DNA of 64,000 nucleotides from Clostridia bacterium (lineage in GTDB: Bacteria > Bacillota > Clostridia > Lachnospirales > Lachnospiraceae), in assembly GCA_910574475.1 (NCBI GenBank), contig CAJTAT010000002.1, positions 62,001 through 126,000 of the forward strand, in the 5' to 3' direction. The notes under the pieces were generated by a model. The model ran no database searches. It saw only the letters and a list, made by a program, of their open reading frames with translations, and had not been told where the DNA came from. The position numbers and the translations under genes were made by a program. This document shows, in pieces, positions 1-8,104 of this stretch (position 1 is its first letter; each line of letters opens with the position of its first letter).

Positions 1-353
1 TTCATACCGCTGAGTGTAAATACTCCCAATCCCAGTGCATCCATATAATTCAGCATGCCATTGAGTCCTCTTGCATATTTTGAAATATCATTTCTGATAT
101 AGTATGCTACAGCAAAGGTCAGAAGGGAGACGCCTGCTGCGATTGCCACATAGCGGTAATTCTGAAACATCACTGGCGGAGTATTTCCAATGAGCACATC
201 CCGCAGAGCGCCTCCTCCAAGAGCAGTGACAATTCCCAGAAACGTGACGCCAAACAGATCATGTCTCTTCTTTACCCCCATCAGGGCGCCTGAGATAGCA
301 AAAGCAACAATTCCAATTGTTTCTAAAATCAATATAAACATTTGTTCTTTCAT
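1..353 (-). CDS. TRIC/UPF0126 family membrane protein, partial (C-terminus off the window)
   Basis: The 117 visible codons encode the N-terminal part of a YicG/UPF0126-type protein, the bacterial relatives of trimeric intracellular cation channels that sit in the membrane and conduct K+/Na+. About three hydrophobic segments are visible (residues about 5-25, 38-55 and 65-85). Between the first two lies the family motif Gly-Gly-Gly-x-x-Arg-Asp, in the stretch GGGALRDVL. The ATG at 353 overlaps the TGA of the upstream aminopeptidase as ATGA, which implies translational coupling. The family assignment is from the motif and topology. The gene is truncated only by the window edge. Confidence 0.8.
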   Translation of the reverse strand, partial: MKEQMFILILETIGIVAFAISGALMGVKKRHDLFGVTFLGIVTALGGGALRDVLIGNTPPVMFQNYRYVAIAAGVSLLTFAVAYYIRNDISKYARGLNGMLNYMDALGLGVFTLSGM

Positions 354-1468
354 GATACTAAATTCTCCGCATTCAGACATTCCAGCTCAGGAATGACGAA
401 CCGTCCATCCTTTCGTATTAATTTATCGTCAAAGTATATTTCTCCACCACCGAACTCTTCTCTCTGAATCATCACTAAGTCCCAGTGAACTGCGCTTGAA
501 TTGCCATTCGGCGCATTGTCGTAACAGTTGCCCGGCGTAAAATGAATTGAACCCATAATCTTTTCATCAAACAGAATATCCTTCATGGGTTCAAGGACAT
601 AGGGATTCACACCAATAGCAAATTCGCCTATATAGCGAGCTCCCTCATCTGTATCCAATACCTTATTTAATCGCTCTGTATTATTGGCTGTAGCATTTAC
701 AATCTTTCCATCCTGGAATTCCAGGCAGACATTTTCAAACGTAAAGCCCTGATACAGAGACGGAGCATTGTAGGTAATCTTTCCGTTCACGGAATTGCGA
801 ACAGGCGCTGTATAGACTTCCCCATCTGGAATATTCATCTCCCCTGCGCAGGCAATAGCTGGAATTCCTTTAATAGAAAAGGTCAGGTCCGTTCCCTTTC
901 CAGTCAGACGCACCTTGTCCGTACGATTCATAAGTTCCACCAGCGATTTCATGGCCTCTGCCATGCGGGAGTAGTCCAGATTACACACCCGAAAATAGAA
1001 ATCCTCAAAAGCCTCTGTACTCGTGCCAGAAAGTTGAGCCATAGACATGTTGGGATATCGCAGAACCACCCAACGGGTCTTTGGAACACGGATATTGTGA
1101 TGAACTGGCGTGGAGTACAGGGTTTCATACAAATGCATTTTCTCTGTGGGAACATCAGAGAGTTCTGCCACATTATCACTTCCCCGCACGCCAATATAAC
1201 AATCCATCTGTGACATTTCCTGGCATGCTACCTCTGCCATCAGCTTCAACTGTTCTTCTGTACAATTCATCAGGATTTCCCGCTGAAGCTTAGGATTAAT
1301 ATAGTGCGCAAAGGGCAGGCCACCTGCTGCATACACCTCCTTCACCAACTGACGGGCCAAATCTTCTGTAGATGAGCCTGTATAGTTGATATATACTTTA
1401 TCCCCCTGTTTTACTTTACAGGAATAATTTACCAAATTATTTGCTAATGTTTTAATTCTTTCATCCAT
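350..1468 (-). CDS. M29 family aminopeptidase (AmpS/PepS-like)
   Basis: This 372-residue protein is a cytosolic two-metal exo-aminopeptidase of the M29 family, which releases N-terminal amino acids from peptides. The N-terminal domain has the usual GDKVYINYTG-like start. The metal-ligand set expected for the family is visible in order: Glu217 in GEVYTAP, Glu282, His309, Tyr316, then His328-x-Asp330 in HWDLV. Length is slightly short of the usual about 370-410. An AGGAGG site lies just upstream of the ATG. It is the first gene of a two-gene unit with the TRIC-like protein (ATGA overlap) and follows the 1503-4034 gene by only 34 bases. Confidence 0.9.
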   Translation of the reverse strand: MDERIKTLANNLVNYSCKVKQGDKVYINYTGSSTEDLARQLVKEVYAAGGLPFAHYINPKLQREILMNCTEEQLKLMAEVACQEMSQMDCYIGVRGSDNVAELSDVPTEKMHLYETLYSTPVHHNIRVPKTRWVVLRYPNMSMAQLSGTSTEAFEDFYFRVCNLDYSRMAEAMKSLVELMNRTDKVRLTGKGTDLTFSIKGIPAIACAGEMNIPDGEVYTAPVRNSVNGKITYNAPSLYQGFTFENVCLEFQDGKIVNATANNTERLNKVLDTDEGARYIGEFAIGVNPYVLEPMKDILFDEKIMGSIHFTPGNCYDNAPNGNSSAVHWDLVMIQREEFGGGEIYFDDKLIRKDGRFVIPELECLNAENLVS

Positions 1469-1502
1469 CGATTATTATGCCTCCTAATTATAAATTCCGC
1501 CG

Positions 1503-4034
1503 CTACTCTGAGGGCAAGCACACCAGGAACAGGTTTCCCAGCGATTCAAACATCTCTGTACTGTCGTTCATTCCTCTTCGGTAGGTCTCTCCCGTCTGGG
1601 GATTTGTCAGTATAATGTTTTGGGGATCATAACCTATAATCAGCTCTGCCTGGGAGCCCTCTCCTAGCGCCAGCACTGGATAACCCTGGCTCACAAAATA
1701 GAGAACCATACTTACAGAACAGCCCGACAGGTCAAGCACCTGTCCATTTGAGTGCTCGGAGAGAATCTCATAAGGAGTGTTGCCACTTTCCAGGTAAGGA
1801 GCAATATCTGTAAAAATATTTTGCGTGCTCAGAAGAATTTCCAGAGCTCCCTGAAGACTCGTCTCCTCTGGCTTCTCTTGTAAGTTCTCAAAGTTTGTCA
1901 GCTCAGCTCTGGTCTTCCTGTTTCCTCTCTCCCAGATATAGGCCTGTCTGTTATCCACAACCACACCCATTTTTTCATAAGCTGCCTGTATTGCCTCATT
2001 TGCATAAGAGTAAGCTCCGATGAACTTACCATGAAAGGCATATGCATAGTAGATGGTACTCTCTTCTTCCTCTTCTAACTGTATATTTCGGCTTCCCTCA
2101 AACAGCACCTGTCTGGGAGCCAGGTATTTCAATTTAGCGTCTGCCTTGCCTTCTGAAAGAGAAAAGAAGTATTCCCGCTTTTTCACCCCCGAATTTTTCG
2201 TATCCAATGCTATCTTTTCCACAGTCTCCTCTGCATTATGGGTAATAGGCTCTGGTGGCGCATCTTCATAGCCACCCTCTGCATTTTTCCTCACACATTC
2301 CAGAGAAATCCTGTTGTCTTCAATAGAAATAGAAAGCACATATTTCCCCTGGTCTTCATAGGCAAACTCCCGGCGAACTGAACCGCTTGCATCCTGGATT
2401 ACCACATGCCCCATAGGGAAGATACGATTTCCAGTCATATTTTTTTGTATATCTTCTTTCCTGGCTTCTCCATAGATAAAATCCGTTCCCATAAAGCCAA
2501 GGGCCCGAATATAAAAGCCTTCTTCTGCGGCAATACTGCGGCGGCGTCCTGTCTCCAGGCTTAAAACCTCCACACTTTCTGCCTCATAGAGAGAGTTGTT
2601 CTGCTGCCAGGCCACAGTGCGCCCATCATCAGAAATCATACATCTGTCCTCTGAGATTCCAGTCACGATGTTGGTACATTCTCTCGTATTCAGATCTATT
2701 TTACTGATATTTCCCTGAAAATACAAGTACAATTGCTTCTGTCTGTTTACATAAGCCAAATTTCCCACTTCTGTCTGGAGGAGTTGGAAGGGATGAGTGC
2801 TCTCAATGAAGGCATGTTCCTCTACAGAATTTGTTATTGCATCGTAGAAATATACTGCAACGCCTGACTGTCCTTCATGAATTCCCCGGTTCATATAGCC
2901 ATATACAAGAAAATACATACTGCCAGACTCATCTACATCTATAATCTTTATCCCATGATCGCTATAGTTGCATCGCAAGTCATCGCCATCCCGGAAGCCA
3001 AAGACATAAGACAGCTTATTTTGTGCCACATCAAAGCACCAGAGCTCTCCATTCTGTACAAAGCCTACGATGTTCTCCTCCTCATTCTTTTGGTACTCAA
3101 CCTCTGTATCCAGAATCCCAAGCTGAATGGCATCCCTGGAGAAAAGCTGTAGCTGTGTATCAAAGACCCGATTCATGATCCGGTCATAGTCCAAAAGGTA
3201 CATCCTCTGGTCTGTATAGCGAACTCGATAGGATTCCTGTACCTCATAAATTTCAGTTTCACCACTTTCGTTTTCATGGGAAACTTCATATTCCATACGA
3301 AAGGAAGTAATGGAGCTGTCAAGCTCTGTTACAAAAAGCCGAACCTCGCTGGCTGGCGCCACCTCCATATCTCCCCAAATAATCTGCTTATAGCGGGAGT
3401 GAATAGTCACATGTTCCAAGGTATTATTATCTGCCGAGGAATCAGGCTCCAGATATTGCGTAATCGCCACTGTATTTTCTTTATCAAATGTAGCATCATG
3501 AATGACTTCGGCAAAGCTCAGACAATCTGTCAAATGAGTCTCAGGAGTATTTAACAGGCGCGTATAATAAAAGACTTCCTTTTCCCGAGCCAGCTCCAGA
3601 CGAATCACAAGCAGGTACTCTTCCCCAGGTTCCAGTAAATCCTTTAGTTGGAATTGTACGTGAATCTGGCCATCTTCCAGGCGGTAGTCTGGGATCTCCA
3701 TATCCTCAATCAACCTGGATGTGTCCAGGCTGCGAATTTCATAAGCTATTTTTTTGACAGTTGCATCTGGACTTTCAACCCTGAACTTTAGAGTCCTGTC
3801 CTCTGGGATCGGAAGAACTCCGTCCCGCATGAGGTTCCCCTTCATAGGCTTGGTATATCCATGCATCAAATTAAAAAGACGGCCCCCTTGCTCCATATAA
3901 ATCAATGGCAGGGTAGCATTTGACATAGCCACAGTCAAATCATTATTTCCTGCGGTCTGAAAGTAGCTCATACAGACGATTCCCAAGAGAAAGGCGGCCA
4001 CAATGGATACAATCTTCAATATCAGTTTCTTCAC
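1503..4034 (-). CDS. Large membrane-anchored surface protein with propeller-like middle and degenerate C39-like C-terminus
   Basis: I do not recognise a named function. The 843-residue protein begins with one hydrophobic segment (residues about 5-25) that would act as a signal anchor, so the rest should be extracytoplasmic. Residues about 60-260 look like beta-rich Ig-like domains. Residues about 290-600 contain repeated short beta-strand units, as in a propeller. The last about 110 residues resemble a C39 peptidase-like fold, ending in the GYD...NP pattern. The His expected six residues before GYD is a Gln and no catalytic Cys is evident, so this domain is probably non-catalytic. It overlaps the upstream methyltransferase gene by four bases. 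Confidence 0.6.
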   Translation of the reverse strand: MKKLILKIVSIVAAFLLGIVCMSYFQTAGNNDLTVAMSNATLPLIYMEQGGRLFNLMHGYTKPMKGNLMRDGVLPIPEDRTLKFRVESPDATVKKIAYEIRSLDTSRLIEDMEIPDYRLEDGQIHVQFQLKDLLEPGEEYLLVIRLELAREKEVFYYTRLLNTPETHLTDCLSFAEVIHDATFDKENTVAITQYLEPDSSADNNTLEHVTIHSRYKQIIWGDMEVAPASEVRLFVTELDSSITSFRMEYEVSHENESGETEIYEVQESYRVRYTDQRMYLLDYDRIMNRVFDTQLQLFSRDAIQLGILDTEVEYQKNEEENIVGFVQNGELWCFDVAQNKLSYVFGFRDGDDLRCNYSDHGIKIIDVDESGSMYFLVYGYMNRGIHEGQSGVAVYFYDAITNSVEEHAFIESTHPFQLLQTEVGNLAYVNRQKQLYLYFQGNISKIDLNTRECTNIVTGISEDRCMISDDGRTVAWQQNNSLYEAESVEVLSLETGRRRSIAAEEGFYIRALGFMGTDFIYGEARKEDIQKNMTGNRIFPMGHVVIQDASGSVRREFAYEDQGKYVLSISIEDNRISLECVRKNAEGGYEDAPPEPITHNAEETVEKIALDTKNSGVKKREYFFSLSEGKADAKLKYLAPRQVLFEGSRNIQLEEEEESTIYYAYAFHGKFIGAYSYANEAIQAAYEKMGVVVDNRQAYIWERGNRKTRAELTNFENLQEKPEETSLQGALEILLSTQNIFTDIAPYLESGNTPYEILSEHSNGQVLDLSGCSVSMVLYFVSQGYPVLALGEGSQAELIIGYDPQNIILTNPQTGETYRRGMNDSTEMFESLGNLFLVCLPSE

Positions 4035-5257
4035 CTGGCATGCTCTCCTTTCATTGACGCTCCTGTACCCATAGCCCTTTTCCTGCCTTCATACACTTCC
4101 AGAGGTGATTTCTGTTCAGCCAGAAGTCGTTCCAGAGACGGCTGCACATGAAGAGCTTTTGCACATACCTCATAAGCCTCGCTCTCCTTTTGGCAGGCCT
4201 TCCCCCGTTTTACTGCCCGTATCAGTATATTCTTCGGCGTGTGTTCCATATCAATAAATTCCAAAATTTGTGTCTCGTATCCTTGCTGTTCCAAAAGATC
4301 CGCCCGAAGACCGTCCGTCACCAGAGCAGCAATCCGCTCCTTCAAAAGTCCATACTTTAATACGGGAGCCAGCACCTCATTCTGAATCTGTCCATTAAGC
4401 TCATGCTGACAGCATGGAACGGAAAGAATCACCTTTGTGTTCCATTTCACTGCCTTATAGAGTGCATGGTCTGTAGCCGTATCACAGGCGTGGAGGGTCA
4501 CAACCATATCGACTTTTTGAGGCCCTTCATACTGAGCTATATCGCCCTTTCGAAATTCCAGCTTTTCATATCCATACTTTTCAGCTAATAAGCTACAATG
4601 TTCAATCACATCCTCTTTCAAATCCAGACCTGTAATATGAATATCATATCCTCTGCATATCTTCAGATAATAATACATAGCAAAGGTCAGATAGGACTTC
4701 CCGCAACCAAAATCCAAAATCTCTACTTCCCGATCCTTTGGGAGTTCTGGCAAGATGTCTTCAATAAATTCTAAAAATCGATTAATCTGCCGAAACTTAT
4801 CATAGCGTGAACGGACAACGCTCCCCTGGGAAGTCATAACCCCCAGATCCACAAGAAAATCTACCGGTGTCCCCTCCTCCAGCAGATAGTTTTTCTTCTT
4901 ATTATGTGCCAAATCTGGCTTTTTTACACAAGTTTCCTGTTTTTTTACTTTTACAGTGACTTTACCTTTCCTGCTGACCAGAGCGCTTACGGTTCCAGAG
5001 CGCCCGGTCAGTTGAAGCTGCTTAAAAGAATCCTCCATCCAGGCCAGAATTCGTTCCACAGCTTCTTTCTGCTCATAGTTTTCATGAAAAGCTTTTGTTC
5101 CCCGAAAAATCTCTGCCTGGAATCTTAATCCTCCCTTCAACAGCACCGGTCGGATACGCACTTTCGTCTCCTCCTGCTCCTTTTGGGGACCACTTAACAC
5201 AATGCGAACTAAATCCTCATTTATATATGTTTCCAATACTTTTTTTAATTCTTCCAT
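4031..5257 (-). CDS. Class I SAM-dependent methyltransferase, METTL25-like
   Basis: The roughly 408-residue protein has a clear Rossmann methyltransferase core with SAM-binding motif I (DFGCGKSYL), the acidic motif II (ITGLDLKEDVIEHC) and a later VVTLHACDTATD segment. These are typical of the METTL25/RRNAD-like group of predicted methyltransferases. The N-terminal about 170 residues are an additional domain. The substrate is unknown. The TTG at 5263 and the ATG at 5257 are both possible starts, and I prefer the ATG. The stop overlaps the start of the downstream surface protein (ATGA), so the two are co-translated. Confidence 0.75.
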   Translation of the reverse strand: MEELKKVLETYINEDLVRIVLSGPQKEQEETKVRIRPVLLKGGLRFQAEIFRGTKAFHENYEQKEAVERILAWMEDSFKQLQLTGRSGTVSALVSRKGKVTVKVKKQETCVKKPDLAHNKKKNYLLEEGTPVDFLVDLGVMTSQGSVVRSRYDKFRQINRFLEFIEDILPELPKDREVEILDFGCGKSYLTFAMYYYLKICRGYDIHITGLDLKEDVIEHCSLLAEKYGYEKLEFRKGDIAQYEGPQKVDMVVTLHACDTATDHALYKAVKWNTKVILSVPCCQHELNGQIQNEVLAPVLKYGLLKERIAALVTDGLRADLLEQQGYETQILEFIDMEHTPKNILIRAVKRGKACQKESEAYEVCAKALHVQPSLERLLAEQKSPLEVYEGRKRAMGTGASMKGEHAR

Positions 5258-5424
5258 CTGCAATTTTGCTTCTCTATTATTTCATATCATCATGGTATCT
5301 GCACTTCATTCTTGTATACTATAGCATAAAGTTTGAAGAATTACCACTCCATGTCCCAAATCGCAACTAAATAAAGCCAAAATTATGTAGTTGAAACAAA
5401 TTATCCGACATAACTGATTCCCCA

Positions 5425-5642
5425 CTACTCTCGCTCAAAAACCAATTCTGCAAACTGTTCATATTTCTTTACTCTTTTCAGCCTAAAACGCTTTAATACT
5501 TCTTTTTGTGAAAATAAAGGAATCCCTTTCCCCAATAATACAGGTGCAATCTGCATTATGATACTATCAACCAAGTTTTCATCTAATAAAGATCAGCCAG
5601 ATAGCCATCCATAGTAACGCATCCATAAAAATATACGCTCAT
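5425..5642 (-). pseudogene. Remnant of a dihydrofolate-reductase-like (RibD C-terminal family) gene, internally deleted
   Basis: An ATG at 5642 with an AGAGG site upstream opens a reading frame giving MSVYFYGCVTMDGYLAD. This is the conserved N-terminus of DHFR/RibD_C-family reductases, which carry the SxDGYIAD motif. It hits a stop after two more codons. A second frame, shifted by one base, then continues as ENLVDSIIMQIAPVLLGKG and runs to a TAG at 5425-5427, matching the conserved C-terminal half of the same family (ELxxxIxPVLLGxGxxLF). The central about 100 codons are missing. It therefore reads as a gene that lost its middle by deletion and is no longer translatable as a whole. Confidence 0.75.
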
Positions 5643-5742
5643 ATTCCATTCCTCTTTCATCAAAATCTTTATTTTGCGTTGTTATTATTATCCAACTGTA
5701 TATAGCGTGATAAATCTCCTTAAAAAATTTTCAAAACAGGTG

Positions 5743-5773
5743 TTGACTTAAAGTAAGCTTTAAGTTGTATGAT
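5743..5773 (+). promoter_or_regulatory. MerR-type promoter with 19-bp spacer and palindromic operator
   Basis: A -35 TTGACT (5743-5748) and a -10 TATGAT (5768-5773) are separated by 19 bases, the over-long spacing characteristic of MerR-family activated promoters. The spacer carries a perfect inverted repeat, ACTTAAAG-TAAG-CTTTAAGT (5746-5765). The promoter points at the flavodoxin remnant. No MerR gene is present within the window nearby. Confidence 0.75.
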
Positions 5774-5855
5774 TAATACGAACTTCAAAAATCTAAATAT
5801 ATCATAAAAAGGTTTAATCTAAAAGTCAACAAAAACAGACAGGAGGAATTTGACA

Positions 5856-6047
5856 ATGAGTAATGTATTGGTAGCGTATTTTAGCGCAAGTGGCAGAATA
5901 AAAACAGCGGGAACTCGATTGAAATGAATGGAAGAGATAGCCGCCCGGCAATCCGTTCTAAAGTAGAACACATGGCTTTCCGGTGAGCGGTTTAGCGGCA
6001 GTGTGTCGGAGGCAGATCTGAGGGAATGGATAGAGAGTTTGCAGTAG
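5856..6047 (+). pseudogene. Flavodoxin remnant with two internal deletions
   Basis: An AGGAGG site precedes ATG 5856 and the peptide MSNVLVAYFSASG, the beta-1/phosphate-loop start of short-chain flavodoxins. The frame then changes at a TGGC tetranucleotide into QNKNSGNSIEMNGRD and SRPAIRSKVEHM, a middle flavodoxin segment. A later frame gives GERFSGSVSEADLREWIESL and a stop (6045-6047), the typical flavodoxin C-terminus. The three segments are in correct order but in different frames, with the intervening parts lost. TGGC at the first junction would fit a microhomology deletion. The product cannot be a functional flavodoxin. Confidence 0.8.
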
Positions 6048-6067
6048 AAGGGGTATTTCTGAATTGT

Positions 6068-6101
6068 AAAAAGCGCGTCCATGCAAATGTTTGCATGGAC
6101 G
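6068..6101 (-). terminator. Rho-independent terminator of the DUF2284 gene
   Basis: A perfect 12-bp inverted repeat (CGTCCATGCAAA / TTTGCATGGACG, 6076-6101) with a two-base loop is followed on the minus strand by a short T run (6068-6072). Confidence 0.6.
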
Positions 6102-6132
6102 ATGGTACTCTCTTGACAAGGGTAATGTAATG

Positions 6133-6669
6133 TTACTTTAATAAAAAGCAGCTTGTATAAGCAATCGTATTGGAGCCATAATAGTACTCCATATGATTAT
6201 CTTTGCAAACCTGCAATACCAACATTCCACAAGCCTCCATGGACGAGACTTTTCTCTCTGGAAAGCGGCAAGGGGAATCCGGGTAAGTGCACGTATTGCA
6301 CTGTTGGCAACAGCCGGCTCCAAGGGCCAGTACATGGGAAAATTGCTCCCGCAATTTCTCATACAGGGCATAAAAATACTTTTTGTGCTGCTGCTCTGTC
6401 TCTTTCATCCCTTCGCCGTCAAACTCGTCTTCCAGCTCGCCCACGGTCTGTACCAGAATACCCTCTTTATATTCCAAAATGCATGTCCGATACTCGTCCA
6501 GAGTCCCGCAGGCTGGTGGGCAGCTCCATGATTTTCCATACATTCCACAGGAATTGGACTCACACATCTGCCTGACCTCTGGTTTTAATTCGATTGTTGC
6601 TGGGTTAAGTTGTGCCACATGGGTAAAGCCTGTTTGTTTTCCTAATTTGATTAATTCTTCGTAGTTCAT
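6133..6669 (-). CDS. DUF2284 cysteine-rich metal-binding protein
   Basis: The 178-residue protein belongs to the DUF2284 family of predicted metal-binding proteins, whose biochemical role I cannot state. It has the family Cys pattern: MCESNSCGMYGKSWSCPPACG near residues 37-57, and CCQQCNTCTYPDSPCRFP near residues 120-137. These could bind a Fe-S cluster or zinc. A longer open frame extends upstream to 6825. The ATG at 6669 is chosen because it has a GGAAAA site and family-like N-terminus, and because the extension would run through the terminator of the preceding gene. Confidence 0.8.
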   Translation of the reverse strand: MNYEELIKLGKQTGFTHVAQLNPATIELKPEVRQMCESNSCGMYGKSWSCPPACGTLDEYRTCILEYKEGILVQTVGELEDEFDGEGMKETEQQHKKYFYALYEKLREQFSHVLALGAGCCQQCNTCTYPDSPCRFPERKVSSMEACGMLVLQVCKDNHMEYYYGSNTIAYTSCFLLK

Positions 6670-6725
6670 TTTTATTTTTCCTTTTATTTTAAGTTTATCA
6701 GAAAAGAAATCTTTAGGCAACGTAT

Positions 6726-6759
6726 AAAAACAGGAATGTACGCTCTTCACGCACATTCC
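6726..6759 (-). terminator. Terminator of the coat-like protein gene
   Basis: On the minus strand GGAATGTGCG and CGTACATTCC (6733-6759) form a 10-bp stem with one G-T pair and a seven-base loop, followed by a run of five T (6726-6730). Confidence 0.7.
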
Positions 6760-6766
6760 CACTTTT

Positions 6767-7192
6767 CTAATACATCCAATTACACCGTCGATCCCGTCTG
6801 CGGCACCGTCTGTGATACATTTCATTGAGAAGCATGATGGTCACAAAGTCTTCCATCCAGTTTCTTCCGTTGGTCTCTTGCATCATTAAGTCATCCTGAT
6901 AATCCCTTTTATCCATTTTTTGATAAATGCGGCGGCTAATCCGACGGATTTGAAGCTGATCGGGATACTCGTCAAACATAAAGCTTCCATCATACTCCAT
7001 GCGATCGCACTCCTCATCTACCAACGGTTGAATTTGTCTTGCCAGGGACGGATAGAGTTCTTTAAATTTTCTTTGATCTCTCGTTTTTTCATCTTCCCAT
7101 GGGCTGACAGGGTAAAAAGGGTATGCCTGATAAGGGTTGAAATAGGAATAGGGGTTTTGTCCCTGCATGTATTGTTCATAATAAGGGTCCAT
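6767..7192 (-). CDS. Small Tyr/Pro/Arg-rich protein, probable spore-coat associated
   Basis: The 141-residue protein starts with a Tyr/Pro/Asn-rich segment (MDPYYEQYMQGQNPYSYFNP, residues 1-20). It then has a helical core with ECDRMEYDGSFMFDEYPD and IRRISRRIY, and it ends in an Arg/Cys-rich tail (HRRCRRRDRRC). Proteins of this layout recur in Lachnospiraceae and other spore-formers, but I know of no assigned function. A spore-coat role is inferred from composition and from a sigma-K-like promoter 20 bases upstream. The ribosome site AAAGGA is flanked by seven A and seven T. Confidence 0.65.
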   Translation of the reverse strand: MDPYYEQYMQGQNPYSYFNPYQAYPFYPVSPWEDEKTRDQRKFKELYPSLARQIQPLVDEECDRMEYDGSFMFDEYPDQLQIRRISRRIYQKMDKRDYQDDLMMQETNGRNWMEDFVTIMLLNEMYHRRCRRRDRRCNWMY

Positions 7193-7212
7193 AAAAAAAT
7201 CCTTTTTTTATA

Positions 7213-7238
7213 AATATATGCCCTTGCTCCCTTCCTGT
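7213..7238 (-). promoter_or_regulatory. Candidate sigma-K promoter of the coat-like gene
   Basis: On the minus strand AC (7238-7237) is separated by 16 bases from CATATATT (from 7220). This fits the late mother-cell sigma-K consensus AC-N16/17-CATANNNT. The motif is short, so this is suggestive only. Confidence 0.4.
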
Positions 7239-7245
7239 GCATATA

Positions 7246-8076
7246 CTACTCGTCGTCCACGGCAACTCGCTCAATATGCATAGCCAGATATCCCACCTCT
7301 GTCTCATCCAAAGGTTGCTTTAAGTAGCTTTCCACATGTTTGCACACTTCAGATGCAAGACGGTACGCGTCTGGAAATTTTACAGACATATAGTCATTCA
7401 TGTTCAGTTTTAATTTTTCTCCCTTTATGACCCGGGCTACCATGTAGCGGACATGATTCATCAGCCGGTTGTAGGAGAGAGACATCACGTCGATGGTCTG
7501 TCCTGTCTCCTTCTCTACCATTTGAATACATTCCCTGACAGTTCGCGCTATCTGCATGGACAGCGCTACATTTTCATCTTCTATGGCCGAATGAATATGC
7601 AGAGCAATATAACCTACTTCATGTTCATCGATCTCTACTTGAAGCCGTTCTCTCAAGATCTCCCGAATACACTCTGCTGTCTTATATTCCATATGAAACA
7701 GCGCCTGAATATCTCCTGTCAGGGGATTGCTGATCTGCTCATGATTCTGTATGCGCTTCACAGCAAACGCAATGTGATCTGCCATAGGGAAGAGAATTCT
7801 CCAATCAATACGTCCAAATATGCGCTCGCTTTCCTTTAATACCTGTTCTGCAATTTCTAAAAATACAGGATCTATATCTTTTACCAGATCTACTGCATTT
7901 CCGCGTTCTGTATACTCCCGGAGCGAATAGATAGTGCTGCCCTCTGGTGCTTCTATTCGCTCGCTGACTTTTCTACCAAAGCCCACTCCTTTTCCAATGA
8001 GCAAATATTCCTGATTATCATCCATATTGATTGCAATTACTGTATTGTGATTCAGCGCTTTTTTCACTCTGAACAT
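7246..8076 (-). CDS. BglG/LicT-family transcriptional antiterminator
   Basis: The 276-residue protein has an N-terminal CAT RNA-binding domain (residues 1-58) and two PTS regulation domains (PRD1 about 65-170, PRD2 about 175-276). The regulatory phospho-histidines are all present and spaced as in LicT: His101, His160, His209 and His267. The protein binds a ribonucleic antiterminator hairpin and prevents termination when the sugar is present. It lies 28 bases after the PTS gene, in the same operon, and a fitting RNA target and attenuator stand in front of that gene. It is therefore inferred to regulate its own operon. Confidence 0.9.
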   Translation of the reverse strand: MFRVKKALNHNTVIAINMDDNQEYLLIGKGVGFGRKVSERIEAPEGSTIYSLREYTERGNAVDLVKDIDPVFLEIAEQVLKESERIFGRIDWRILFPMADHIAFAVKRIQNHEQISNPLTGDIQALFHMEYKTAECIREILRERLQVEIDEHEVGYIALHIHSAIEDENVALSMQIARTVRECIQMVEKETGQTIDVMSLSYNRLMNHVRYMVARVIKGEKLKLNMNDYMSVKFPDAYRLASEVCKHVESYLKQPLDETEVGYLAMHIERVAVDDE

Positions 8077-8104
8077 AATCCTGCTCCCCCCACAGCTTGA
8101 TTCG

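Noticed and set aside
5819..6082. 87-residue minus-strand open frame across the flavodoxin remnant
   Set aside because: It is antisense to recognisable flavodoxin segments, has no ribosome site and shows no family-like sequence.
6153..6575. 140-residue plus-strand frame over the DUF2284 gene
   Set aside because: It is antisense to conserved Cys motifs; composition is not protein-like.
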